DNA from: an uncultured Oscillibacter sp.
GTDB taxonomy: Bacteria; Bacillota_A; Clostridia; Oscillospirales; Oscillospiraceae
DNA length: 21,420 bases
Reading direction: 5' to 3'
Assembly: GCA_948902155.1 (NCBI GenBank)
Contig: CAQVQZ010000012.1
Span: forward strand, 1 to 21,420
Shown piece by piece: positions 1 through 7,114 of the stretch (its first letter is position 1; the number at the start of each line of letters is the position of its first letter). The notes beneath the pieces were generated by a model that saw only the letters and a program-made list of their open reading frames with translations, had not been told where the DNA came from and searched no databases. Position numbers and translations under genes: made by a program.

Positions 1-1382
1 GGGACCTCATCGCCGACTCCACCGAGGCCATGGCCATCGCCCACCAGTTCGACGGGCTGGTCATGATCCCCAACTGCGACAAAAACGTCCCCGGCCTTCT
101 CATGGCGGCCGCCCGACTGAACATCCCCGCCATTTTCTGCTCCGGCGGCCCCATGCTGGCGGGGCGGCTGAACGACGGGCGGCGGACCTGCCTCTCCCAT
201 ATGTTCGAGGCCGTGGGCGGCTACTACGCCGGGAAACTGGATGAAGCGGGCGTGGCGGACTACGAGGAAAACGCCTGCCCCACCTGCGGCTCCTGCTCCG
301 GCATGTACACCGCCAACTCCATGAACTGCCTCACCGAGGCCATCGGCATGGCCCTCCGGGGCAACGGCACCATCCCCGCCGTCTGGTCCGCCCGGCTGCG
401 CCTGGCCAAGCACGCGGGCATGAAGATCATGGAACTGGTAGAGAAGAACATCCGTCCCCGGGACATCATGACTGCCGCAGCCTTCCACAACGCCGAAACG
501 GTGGACATGGCCCTGGGCTGCTCCACCAATACCATGCTCCACCTCCCCGCCATCGCCCACGAGTGCGGCATCGAGCTGGACCTGGACATGTCCAACGAAA
601 TTTCCTCCAAAACCCCCAACCTCTGCCACCTGGCCCCCGCCGGCGACACGTATATGGAGGATCTGGAGGGCGCGGGAGGCGTTTACGCCGTCATGAAGGA
701 GCTGACGAAGCGGAACCTTCTGGACACCTCCCTGATAACCTGCACCGGAAAGACCGTCGCCGAGAACCTGGAGGGCGTGGAGAACCGAAACCCCGAGCTC
801 ATCCGCCCCATTGAAAATCCCTACTCCCAGGACGGCGGCATCGCCGTGCTGAAGGGCAACCTGGCTCCGGAGGGCTGCGTGGTGAAGCGCTCCGCCGTGG
901 CTCCGGAAATGATGGTCCACACCGGACCCGCCAAGGTCTTTGACTGTGAGGAGGACGCCATTTCCGCCATCTACGCCGGAAAAATCGTGGCCGGGGACGT
1001 GGTGGTCATCCGCTATGAGGGGCCCAAGGGCGGCCCCGGCATGCGGGAGATGCTGAACCCCACCTCCGCCATCTGCGGCATGGGCCTGGGGGAGAGCGTG
1101 GCTTTGATTACCGACGGCCGCTTCTCCGGCGCCACCCGGGGCGCCTCCATCGGCCACGTCTGCCCCGAGGCGGCTCAGGGGGGCCCCATCGCCTTTGTGG
1201 AGGACGGGGACACCATTTCCATCGACATCCGCAGCTGCTCCATCTCCCTGGAGGTGGACGAGGCCGTCCTGAAGGAGCGGAAGGCAAAGTGGGTCTGCCC
1301 GGAGCCCAGGATCAAAACCGGCTACGCCGCCCGCTATGCCAAGCTGGTCACCAGCGCCGCCAGGGGCGCCGTGCTGGAATAA
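1..1382 (+). CDS. ilvD: Dihydroxy-acid dehydratase, 5' truncated by window edge
   Basis: This enzyme dehydrates 2,3-dihydroxy-3-methylbutanoate or -pentanoate to the 2-oxo acids that precede valine, leucine and isoleucine. It is a cytoplasmic iron-sulfur enzyme of the IlvD/Edd family. The frame is open from base 3 with no start in view, so the first visible Met codon (base 30) is internal. About 459 residues are present against roughly 550-560 in the family, so about 100 N-terminal residues lie outside. Visible family motifs are IPNCDK (cluster Cys) near the left edge, [17 protein letters not shown] (second cluster Cys region), MALGCSTNT, and the C-terminal [19 protein letters not shown] stretch, which carries the catalytic-type Ser. 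Sugar-acid dehydratases share this fold, but the motif wording fits the biosynthetic enzyme best. A hairpin and a PAP2 gene follow. Confidence 0.93.
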   Translation, partial: DLIADSTEAMAIAHQFDGLVMIPNCDKNVPGLLMAAARLNIPAIFCSGGPMLAGRLNDGRRTCLSHMFEAVGGYYAGKLDEAGVADYEENACPTCGSCSGMYTANSMNCLTEAIGMALRGNGTIPAVWSARLRLAKHAGMKIMELVEKNIRPRDIMTAAAFHNAETVDMALGCSTNTMLHLPAIAHECGIELDLDMSNEISSKTPNLCHLAPAGDTYMEDLEGAGGVYAVMKELTKRNLLDTSLITCTGKTVAENLEGVENRNPELIRPIENPYSQDGGIAVLKGNLAPEGCVVKRSAVAPEMMVHTGPAKVFDCEEDAISAIYAGKIVAGDVVVIRYEGPKGGPGMREMLNPTSAICGMGLGESVALITDGRFSGATRGASIGHVCPEAAQGGPIAFVEDGDTISIDIRSCSISLEVDEAVLKERKAKWVCPEPRIKTGYAARYAKLVTSAARGAVLE

Positions 1383-1402
1383 CGGAACATACAAGCTACC
1401 TG

Positions 1403-1427
1403 GGGCCGCGGCTTTGCGCCGCGGCCC
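1403..1427 (+). other. Hairpin between ilvD and the PAP2 gene
   Basis: GGGCCGCGGC and its exact complement GCCGCGGCCC are separated by TTTGC (10-bp stem, 5-nt loop), 20 nt after the ilvD stop. No U-run follows, so it is at best a weak or factor-assisted terminator, or a processing or stability structure in a shared transcript. Confidence 0.5.
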
Positions 1428-1449
1428 TGAACGCTTGGGGAGGACTTTG

Positions 1450-1983
1450 ATGCAGCATATAGAGCTGGCCGTACTAGACTGGATGCAGCGCTGTTTCCGC
1501 TGTGAATTTCTCGATTGGCTGATGCCCCTCGTCAGCGTCCTGAGCGACCACGGCGAGGTCTGGATTCTCTGTTCGGCTCTTCTGCTCCTTTGGCGGCGGC
1601 AGAGGAAATATGGCGTCGCCGCCGCCTGCGCCCTGACACTGGACCTGTTTGCCTGCAACCTGGTTTTAAAGCCCCTCGTCGGCCGGGTCCGCCCCTTCGC
1701 CTTCCGTCCGGAGCTTTCCCTTCTGGTCTCCCCGCCCGGGGACGCCTCCTTTCCCTCCGGCCACACGGCGGCGGCCTTCGCCGTGGTCTTCGCCCTGAAA
1801 ACCGCCGGAAGTCCGCTGTGGCGTCCGGCGCTGGCCCTGGCGGCGGCGACCGCCTTTTCCCGGCTCTACCTCTATGTCCATTGGCCCAGCGACATCCTGG
1901 GGGGCATTCTCCTGGGGGCCGCCGTGGGTTGGGCCGGGGCCGGGCTGGCCGAGGTGATGCTGAGAAAAACCGGAGCGCATTAG
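1450..1983 (+). CDS. PAP2-family membrane phosphatase
   Basis: 177-aa integral membrane phosphatase of the PAP2/type 2 phosphatidate phosphatase superfamily; members dephosphorylate lipid phosphates such as undecaprenyl pyrophosphate or phosphatidylglycerol phosphate. The three-part signature is complete: KPLVGRVRP (K-x6-RP), FPSGH, and SRLYLYVHWPSD (SR-x5-H-x3-D, catalytic His). Several hydrophobic segments surround the motifs, for example WILCSALLLLW and the C-terminal ILGGILLGAAVGWAGAGLA. The frame is open upstream into the end of ilvD, but the ATG at 1450 is chosen because GGGGAGG lies 6-7 nt before it. A strong terminator follows. The physiological substrate cannot be told from sequence; BcrC-like undecaprenyl pyrophosphatase is one possibility. 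Confidence 0.9.
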   Translation: MQHIELAVLDWMQRCFRCEFLDWLMPLVSVLSDHGEVWILCSALLLLWRRQRKYGVAAACALTLDLFACNLVLKPLVGRVRPFAFRPELSLLVSPPGDASFPSGHTAAAFAVVFALKTAGSPLWRPALALAAATAFSRLYLYVHWPSDILGGILLGAAVGWAGAGLAEVMLRKTGAH

Positions 1984-2003
1984 CGTGTGTTTTAAACCCG
2001 GCT

Positions 2004-2037
2004 CCGGAGGGCGTCCCCGGACGCCCTCCGGTTTTTT
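2004..2037 (+). terminator. Intrinsic terminator after the PAP2 gene
   Basis: An 11-bp perfect stem (CCGGAGGGCGT with ACGCCCTCCGG), a 6-nt loop and then TTTTTT. It ends the rightward ilvD/PAP2 unit; the next gene, on the minus strand, converges on it. Confidence 0.9.
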
Positions 2038-2063
2038 ATCGGGGAGGAAATGCCCGCGGGCCG

Positions 2064-2822
2064 TCAGCGGTCCATCAGACAGCGGTGATGGCAGAAATCG
2101 ATGTGCTTTTCCATGGCCAGCCGGGCAATTTCGGGGAACCCGGACTCAATCGCCCGGCAGATGGAGGCGTGCTGGGAGCTCAGAATCAGCAGGTTTTCCC
2201 GTTCATTTTTGGACGCCACAAATTCGCAGGTGCGCACCGACAGGTAGCTGAGGGGCTCCCGCAGGGATTGGTACATGTCGATCAGGTACTTGTTTCTGGT
2301 GGAAAGCACCAAGCACTCATGAAACGTTTTGTCGATGGACTCCCGCTCGGAAAAAGAGGGGGCCGACGTGCTGTCCTCCGCATAGGCGCTCCAAATGGTT
2401 TGAAATTCTCTGGCCAGCTTCTTCAGCTTCTCCATATCCACCAGCGCAACATTCGACGCGCAGATCGCCGCGGCGGCGGTTTCAATGGCCTTTCGGGCCA
2501 CAAACAGATCCGACAGCGACTCGTTGCTGATGTCCAGCACATAGTGGCTTCTGTACTTTCCCGTCTCGCAGGCTTCAATGACCAGGCCATTCTTCTTCAG
2601 CCGCTCGATTGCCGCGAACACCGGCGTGCGGCTCACCTGCAGCTGCTCCGCAATGCCGGCGATATTGAGCTTGCTTCCAGGCGGAATGGCCGTGGACAAA
2701 ATTGCCTCCGCCAGCAGGTCGTAGACAATATCTGAAATCTTTGCAAAAGGGTTCTCCTTATGCACGGCCCTCACCCGGCCGGGATTCAAAAACGCATGGT
2801 TTCTTTTCGTCTGCTCAGACAT
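2064..2822 (-). CDS. GntR-family regulator, FCD (FadR-type) subfamily, copy 1
   Basis: 252-aa one-component transcription factor. The N-terminal winged helix-turn-helix spans about residues 25-95 (KISDIVYDLLAEAILS, IPPGSKLN, IAEQLQVSRTPVFAAIERL). The C-terminal FCD ligand domain is all-helical and shows the usual metal/ligand residues: DKTFHE, a His in SSQHASI and a His in EKHIDF. FCD regulators normally repress catabolic genes and are released by an organic-acid ligand. The ATG at 2822 is preferred over the in-frame GTG at 2831 because GGGAG lies 8 nt before the ATG but runs into the GTG. It sits downstream of the TRAP genes on the same strand but past a terminator. It is clearly paralogous to the regulator at 13634-14395 (both have PPGxKxN, IESGxPxxARxxxExHIDF and RCxxxR). 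Regulation of the TRAP operon is inferred. Confidence 0.88.
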   Translation of the reverse strand: MSEQTKRNHAFLNPGRVRAVHKENPFAKISDIVYDLLAEAILSTAIPPGSKLNIAGIAEQLQVSRTPVFAAIERLKKNGLVIEACETGKYRSHYVLDISNESLSDLFVARKAIETAAAAICASNVALVDMEKLKKLAREFQTIWSAYAEDSTSAPSFSERESIDKTFHECLVLSTRNKYLIDMYQSLREPLSYLSVRTCEFVASKNERENLLILSSQHASICRAIESGFPEIARLAMEKHIDFCHHRCLMDR

Positions 2823-2836
2823 TGGAATCACTCCCT

Positions 2837-2853
2837 TCCATGAAAATCCATGA
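2837..2853 (-). promoter_or_regulatory. Direct repeat upstream of GntR copy 1
   Basis: TCCATGA occurs twice, 10 bp apart (2837-2843 and 2847-2853), 15-31 bp before the start codon of the regulator. One-turn spacing would suit a protein-binding site, but no matching -35/-10 was convincing. Confidence 0.25.
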
Positions 2854-2929
2854 CCATAGGCAGTCTTTCCTGAACGGTCCGCCTTCCCCCCGCGGATTCT
2901 CCGGAAAACCGCCGCCTTTCAAAGGATAT

Positions 2930-2971
2930 CCAAAAAGCGGCTCTACTAATAATAGTAGAACCGCTTTTTGG
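2930..2971 (-). terminator. Terminator between dctM and GntR copy 1
   Basis: CCAAAAAGCGG pairs with CCGCTTTTTGG, and after one mismatch TCTACTA pairs with TAGTAGA around an ATAA loop. Read on the minus strand the 3' arm supplies the U-run, so it ends the TRAP operon; the structure is symmetric enough to work in both directions. It separates the transporter from the regulator gene. Confidence 0.8.
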
Positions 2972-3036
2972 TTCATTTCCGCATCTTGAAAAACGGGCGG
3001 GGATTCGCCCGAAAGCCCGCCCGCGCTATGCGCGCA

Positions 3037-4302
3037 TCAGCCGTAGAGCAGCGTGGGCAGGAACGTGGTAATTATGGGGAAGAACGCAATCAGCAGGCAC
3101 ACTGCGACAATCATGCCGAACCAGGGCAGCATGTTCTTAAAATACTGGCCGATGGTCAGATCGTTCTTCTTGCAGATCACAAACATCACGGTGCCCACCG
3201 GCGGGGTAACCGTGGCGACGGACAGGAGCACAGACACAAACACGCCGAAGTACACCAGGTCGATGTTCATGGTCTGGCAGATCCCCACAAAGATGGGCAC
3301 AGTGGTCAGGATGATGGCGGAGCCCTCCATAATGCAGCCCAGGAACAGGTAAATCAGGGTGAAAATCAGCATCATGACCGTGGGGCTGCTGACGGAGGCC
3401 GTCAGCGCGGTCGCCACCTTCTGGGGAATCATGTCATAGGTCATGCAGAAGCCCAGGACAGCGGCGGTGGCGGCGATCAGGAGAATGGAGCCGGTGGTCT
3501 TGGCGGACTCCAGGAAGCACTCCAGGACCTGCTTCAGGGTCAGCTCTTTATAGACGAACATGCCCACAAGGATCACGTACACACAGGCCACGGCGCCGGA
3601 CTCGGTGGCGGTGAACACGCCGGAGAGAATGCCGCCCAGAATGATGACGGGGGCCAGCAGCGCCCAGATGGAAGACCAGAACTCCCTCCAAACGCGCTTG
3701 ATGTTGAACTTCTCCCCTTTGGGGAAGTGGAACTTCCTGCTGTAGTAGAAGCACATGCCGCAGCAGAAGGCGGCATACAAAATGCCGGGAAGGATGCCGC
3801 CGATGAACTGCCTCTGGATGGAGACGCCGGCGGTGATGCCGTACAGGACCATGAGAATGCTGGGCGGGATAATGGGGCCCATGACGGAGGCGGTGGTCAC
3901 CACGCTGGTGCTGAAGTTCTTGGGATAGCCCCGCTCGGTCATCGCCTGAATCTGCATGGAGCCAAGGCCCGCCGCATTCGCCAGGGCGGAACCGGAGATG
4001 GCCGAGAAGATGGCGGAGGACACGACGGTGACATAGCTCAGCCCGCCGCAGATATGCCCCATCAGCGCGTCGCAGAAGTTGAACAGGCGCTTGGTGACGC
4101 CGCCGGTGTTCATCAGGTTGCCGGCCAGAATAAAGAAGGGCAGGCACAGCAGAGAAAACGAGTCCGCCGCCACCAGGAACTTTTGCGCAAAGGTGACCAT
4201 GGGCACGCTGTTTTGAATAAAGAACACCAGGGATGCGATGCCCAGGGAGAAGGTGACGGGTACGCCCAGCGCCACCAGGATAAACATAATGACAATGACC
4301 AT
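3037..4302 (-). CDS. dctM: TRAP transporter large permease (DctM family)
   Basis: 421-aa integral membrane subunit of a tripartite ATP-independent periplasmic-type transporter, which imports organic acids using the sodium gradient. Length and pattern fit the family: about a dozen hydrophobic segments beginning at MVIVIMFILVALGVPVTFSLG, the characteristic SGSALANAAGLGSMQIQAM stretch (around residues 100-120), GPIIPPSI and VATVTPPVG. The start follows AAGGAGGG at correct spacing and lies 12 nt after the dctQ stop, so the two are cotranscribed. DctM with DctQ forms the membrane complex that receives substrate from the DctP protein. The cargo is unknown; the four unrecognised genes upstream in the same operon are the best clue to the pathway it serves. 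Confidence 0.95.
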   Translation of the reverse strand: MVIVIMFILVALGVPVTFSLGIASLVFFIQNSVPMVTFAQKFLVAADSFSLLCLPFFILAGNLMNTGGVTKRLFNFCDALMGHICGGLSYVTVVSSAIFSAISGSALANAAGLGSMQIQAMTERGYPKNFSTSVVTTASVMGPIIPPSILMVLYGITAGVSIQRQFIGGILPGILYAAFCCGMCFYYSRKFHFPKGEKFNIKRVWREFWSSIWALLAPVIILGGILSGVFTATESGAVACVYVILVGMFVYKELTLKQVLECFLESAKTTGSILLIAATAAVLGFCMTYDMIPQKVATALTASVSSPTVMMLIFTLIYLFLGCIMEGSAIILTTVPIFVGICQTMNIDLVYFGVFVSVLLSVATVTPPVGTVMFVICKKNDLTIGQYFKNMLPWFGMIVAVCLLIAFFPIITTFLPTLLYG

Positions 4303-4314
4303 CTCAATCCCTCC

Positions 4315-4848
4315 TTATGCCACGTCCGTGTTCATACGTCCGGTGTTGTCGATGGTCACATTGGAGTGGTGAACCTGATTATAGATCAGCAAAACAATAT
4401 TCACGACCGTATAGACAATGGTGACGGCACCGAAGATAATGCCGGGCATGAAGAACACATTCCGGCAGTAACCCAAAGAAGTCGTAAAGTCCTCCGCAGT
4501 GGCCAAAACATAAGCGTAGCTGTAGCGCGTGATATAAACCGCAAAGATGACCACCAGCACGTGAGAGCACAGCTCCAGAATAAACCGGACAGGCCCCGGC
4601 AGAATCCGGGTCAGGGAGTCCACGCGGATATGCTCGTTCTTGCGGACGGCCAGGGCGCCGCCGATCATGATGCACCAGACAATGGCAAGCCGTGCAAACT
4701 CCTCGGCATAGGGTGTGGACAGCTTCAAAAGAAACCGGCCGACCACCTGCCAGAAGGCGAAGCCCACCATCGCGATGATGGAGAAAACCAGGAACACTTC
4801 ACACAGCTTTACGATGGCTTTATCAATTATTTTCAGAATATTCAGCAT
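4315..4848 (-). CDS. dctQ: TRAP transporter small permease (DctQ family)
   Basis: 177-aa small membrane subunit of the TRAP transporter. Four hydrophobic segments are visible: near residues 17-37 (VFLVFSIIAMVGFAFWQVVG), 48-65 (ARLAIVWCIMIGGALAV), 85-105 (FILELCSHVLVVIFAVYI) and 130-155 (VFFMPGIIFGAVTIVYTVVNIVLLI). The pattern of Trp and Glu (YAEEFARLAIVW) between the first two is typical of DctQ. The ATG at 4848 follows AAGGAGG by about 5 nt. It lies 104 nt downstream of dctP, with a strong hairpin in the gap, and 12 nt upstream of dctM. DctQ pairs with DctM and helps dock the binding protein. Confidence 0.92.
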   Translation of the reverse strand: MLNILKIIDKAIVKLCEVFLVFSIIAMVGFAFWQVVGRFLLKLSTPYAEEFARLAIVWCIMIGGALAVRKNEHIRVDSLTRILPGPVRFILELCSHVLVVIFAVYITRYSYAYVLATAEDFTTSLGYCRNVFFMPGIIFGAVTIVYTVVNIVLLIYNQVHHSNVTIDNTGRMNTDVA

Positions 4849-4863
4849 AGATCCTCCTTGGAA

Positions 4864-4908
4864 GTCACGCTCCGCCCCTGTAAAGCCAGGGGCGGAAGCG
4901 TGCGTGAC
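4864..4908 (-). other. Stable hairpin between dctP and dctQ
   Basis: GTCACGC-TCCGCCCCTG pairs with CAGGGGCGGA and, after a 5-nt bulge, GCGTGAC; the loop is 6 nt and no U-run follows. Such structures between a binding-protein gene and its permease genes commonly stabilise the upstream message or attenuate readthrough, giving more binding protein than permease. That role is inferred here. Confidence 0.6.
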
Positions 4909-4952
4909 AGCCAGTGCTTCGTATCGTCAGCACAGTTGAAAAGAAGCATTCC

Positions 4953-6029
4953 TCAGTGGCTGGCGCGGAACTCCTCCAGCTCGGAGATGAACTCGTCGTA
5001 GCACTCCTGGCCCCAGGAATCCATGTTCTGGTCGATGGCGGGCTTGCACAGCTCGGCAAAGGCGGCCAGCTGCTCCTCGGACAGAACCGTGACATTGACG
5101 CCCTGGCTCTTCAGGTCCTCCAGCAGCTTGTCCACATTTTCGTCACGCAGCTGATCGTGATAGGCGTCCAGCTCCAAGGCCGTGTCCCGCAGGACCTGCT
5201 GATCGGCCTCGGACAGGGCGTTGAAGGAGTTGTTGTTCATCAGCATCTGATAGGAGTAGTAATTGTGCTGGGTCATGATCAGCTCCTTGGCAACCTCCTG
5301 GAAGGAGTTGAAGTACAGCTGGTCGATAGGGCCCTCGACGCCGTCGCAGGCGCCCTGCTGCAGGCCGGAGAACGCGTCGTCAAGGCCCATGGAGACGGTC
5401 AGCGCGCCCATGGCGTTCCAGGCGGCCTCCCAAACGGGGATGCCGGCGGGGACGCGGAGCTTGATGCCCTTCAGCTCGGCGGGAGTGGTGAAGGCCTTCG
5501 TGGTCATGGTCTGCCGGGGGGACTGCACCCAGCTGGTCAGGTACACCACATTGTCGTTGGCCAGGTAGTCCTCATGCATGTACTTCTGGGCAAACCTGCT
5601 CTCGAAGAGCATGTAGTCCGCTTCCTCTATGTTTTCGAACAGATAGCAGGCGGTAACCAGGTTCATAGCGTTGTTGTAGTTGTTCGCGGCGGAGCCCAGG
5701 CAGACAATGTCACAGCCGCCTTCCTTGACCATGTCCCGGGTAACGGATTCAGCGCCCAGCATGTTGGCGGGGAAGAGCTGAATCTTTACGCGGCCCTCGG
5801 TGCGTTCCTCCACCAGACGGGCGAATTCTTCGGTGGCCAGATCAACGGGGCTGCCTTCGGGCTGGCAGTGGGTCAGCTTCAGGGTGACGCTCTCGCCGGA
5901 GGCTTGGGAAGCGGCGGGGGCGCTGCCGCCATCGGCGGGAGCCGTCGTTTCCTTTTTGCCGCCGCAGCCGGCCAGCAGGGAAACGCACATCACGATTGCA
6001 AGCAACAGTCCAGTCATTTTCCTAGTCAT
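4953..6029 (-). CDS. dctP: TRAP transporter substrate-binding lipoprotein (DctP family)
   Basis: 358-aa extracytoplasmic solute receptor. Residues 1-22 form a lipoprotein signal (MTRK, hydrophobic core, lipobox LAGC with Cys22), followed by a Gly/Ala/Ser/Pro linker to about residue 48, as expected for a Gram-positive surface lipoprotein. The mature part shows the DctP pattern: VTLKLTHCQPEGSPVD at the start, FPANMLG, and LKGIKLRVPAG, which contains the conserved Arg that normally salt-bridges the substrate carboxylate. GLQQGACDGVEGPIDQLY corresponds to the usual ALQQGVVDGxExP segment. The start has AGAGGA 7 nt upstream. It lies 68 nt below the MoCF gene, past a perfect palindrome (6058-6077). 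The retained Arg suggests a carboxylate substrate; its identity is unknown. Confidence 0.94.
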   Translation of the reverse strand: MTRKMTGLLLAIVMCVSLLAGCGGKKETTAPADGGSAPAASQASGESVTLKLTHCQPEGSPVDLATEEFARLVEERTEGRVKIQLFPANMLGAESVTRDMVKEGGCDIVCLGSAANNYNNAMNLVTACYLFENIEEADYMLFESRFAQKYMHEDYLANDNVVYLTSWVQSPRQTMTTKAFTTPAELKGIKLRVPAGIPVWEAAWNAMGALTVSMGLDDAFSGLQQGACDGVEGPIDQLYFNSFQEVAKELIMTQHNYYSYQMLMNNNSFNALSEADQQVLRDTALELDAYHDQLRDENVDKLLEDLKSQGVNVTVLSEEQLAAFAELCKPAIDQNMDSWGQECYDEFISELEEFRASH

Positions 6030-6057
6030 CTTTTCGTCCTCTTTCCTTTTTATTTTG

Positions 6058-6077
6058 CTAATACGAAGCCGTATTAG
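6058..6077 (-). promoter_or_regulatory. Perfect 8-4-8 palindrome upstream of dctP
   Basis: CTAATACG and CGTATTAG flank a 4-nt spacer, 28 bp before the dctP start codon. It could be an operator or an RNA hairpin; on the minus strand the loop reads GCTT closed by C-G. There is no U-run on either side, so it is not an ordinary terminator. Confidence 0.5.
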
Positions 6078-6097
6078 TCACTGGGTTATGGCGCGGA

Positions 6098-6634
6098 TTA
6101 TTCCGGCGCGGCCGCCGCGCCGCCATACCGCTCATAGCACTTCGCCACAGCCGCCGCCATGGCGTTATTCAGCGCGTTCAAGGCGGCCCCCTTTTCCCAC
6201 TGTTCGCAAAACGCCTCGATTGCCGCCTGCGCCTCGACAAAGGGGCCGGGCACGTTGATCACCAGCGTCTCATCCACGTACCCGCACACCAGGCGGCTCC
6301 ACATATGTCCGTTCTTCCCGTACAGAGAGGTCACGGCATAATGATCCATCAGGGCTTCCATGCCCGCATGGGTATAGTCCTTCCCCAGCACCTCGCTGTG
6401 CAGGTGGCCGCTGCCGGAGCCGCCGATCAGAATGATCAGGCTGGGCTTCCCCTCCAGGCACTGCCGGATCTTCTCCGTGACGGCCTCCGCCGAGTCGGGA
6501 ATCACCGCCCAGCGGCGGACGGTGCAGTCGTACCGCCGCAGCAGCTGCTGCATCAGCATGGGGCTGTCCGTATCCAGCACGGCGCCGCAGCGCAGCTCGT
6601 CGCCGGTGGGAATGATCTCCACAGAATTAATCAT
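6098..6634 (-). CDS. Stand-alone MoCF (molybdopterin-binding) domain protein
   Basis: 178-aa cytoplasmic protein consisting essentially of one MoaB/MogA/MoeA-type MoCF fold. Motifs: IIPTGDEL near residue 7 (MoeA-like TGDEL), a DTDSPML segment, LIILIGGSGSG (the Gly-rich molybdopterin loop) and GKDYT, like the xDYT of MoeA. The other MoeA domains are absent, and no molybdoenzyme or cofactor-synthesis gene is in the window. The frame is open back to 6673, but the ATG at 6634 is favoured because it overlaps the upstream stop by 8 nt (translational coupling), while 6673 has no ribosome site. Context: last of four cytoplasmic genes before a TRAP transporter. It may handle a molybdopterin-like ligand or have been recruited to another substrate; CinA-type domains are related. 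Confidence 0.75.
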   Translation of the reverse strand: MINSVEIIPTGDELRCGAVLDTDSPMLMQQLLRRYDCTVRRWAVIPDSAEAVTEKIRQCLEGKPSLIILIGGSGSGHLHSEVLGKDYTHAGMEALMDHYAVTSLYGKNGHMWSRLVCGYVDETLVINVPGPFVEAQAAIEAFCEQWEKGAALNALNNAMAAAVAKCYERYGGAAAAPE

Positions 6635-6992
6635 ACGCAAGCCATCGCTCCCCCTGGCAGCCCCGAGGATCATAGGGCGGAATGTGCTCGTAATCCACGC
6701 TGCGGATCTTTTCCACCTGGCTCAGCTGCGTCACGTCGGTAACGCGGATTCCCTCCGCCAGAGCAACGGTACGGATCACCCCTTCCGCATCCCGCAGGAT
6801 TTCGGATTCCTCAACGCCGTAAACGTCCATCTCCAGGGAGGTCCCGGTCACGCCGATGATGCGGGTCATGCTTTTCAGCTTGTCCTGGAGGAGCTCCTCC
6901 AGCTGCCGGATATTCAGCCCCTTCACGGAAAGGCCCGTAATTTTGACCACCGTCTTGTCCACCTGGACGAAGATATTCGCTTCCTGATTCAC
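6627..6992 (-). CDS. Unrecognised 121-aa protein of the TRAP-linked operon
   Basis: I do not recognise the family. It is a small soluble protein with no signal or membrane segment. Its N-terminal half alternates short strands and an amphipathic helix (NIFVQVDKTVVKITGLS, LNIRQLEELLQDKLKSM, IIGVTGTSLEMDVYG), and it ends in a polar tail with a lone Cys (YDPRGCQGERW). The start is a GTG with AAAGGAG 8 nt upstream; the longer open frame (to 7244) is Pro/Arg/Gly-rich noise overlapping the preceding gene. Its stop overlaps the start of the MoCF gene by 8 nt, so the two are probably made at matched levels and may act together. A 122-nt gap separates it from the 341-aa gene. It could be a subunit or accessory factor of an enzyme encoded by its neighbours. 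Confidence 0.75.
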   Translation of the reverse strand: MNQEANIFVQVDKTVVKITGLSVKGLNIRQLEELLQDKLKSMTRIIGVTGTSLEMDVYGVEESEILRDAEGVIRTVALAEGIRVTDVTQLSQVEKIRSVDYEHIPPYDPRGCQGERWLAYD

Positions 6993-7114
6993 GTCTGCCG
7001 CTCCTTTGTGCTGTGAAATCTGCGCGCTTTCCATCTGCCCGGGCGGCGCTTCTTGGCGCCGAGGCCGGCAAGCTCCGCCGAAAAGACGCGGGTTTGGGCT
7101 TGCGGGGGCCGGCC

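Noticed and set aside
1515..2735. 406-aa plus-strand open frame spanning PAP2, terminator and GntR
   Set aside because: It reads through a strong intrinsic terminator and two real genes in other frames or strands.
2968..5001. 677-aa plus-strand open frame across the TRAP genes
   Set aside because: His/Gly/Asp/Gln-rich composition with no domains; it is the antisense shadow of dctM and dctQ, which have family motifs and ribosome sites.
4914..6077. 387-aa plus-strand open frame opposite dctP
   Set aside because: Antisense of a clear lipoprotein gene; Val/Gly/His-rich repeats, no ribosome site.
6993..7114. Possible attenuator or small gene in the 122-nt gap before the 121-aa gene
   Set aside because: Only a short GGCGC-CAAGAA-GCGCC stem is visible, with no U-run or riboswitch-like consensus, and the local open frame is Pro/Arg/Gly noise.
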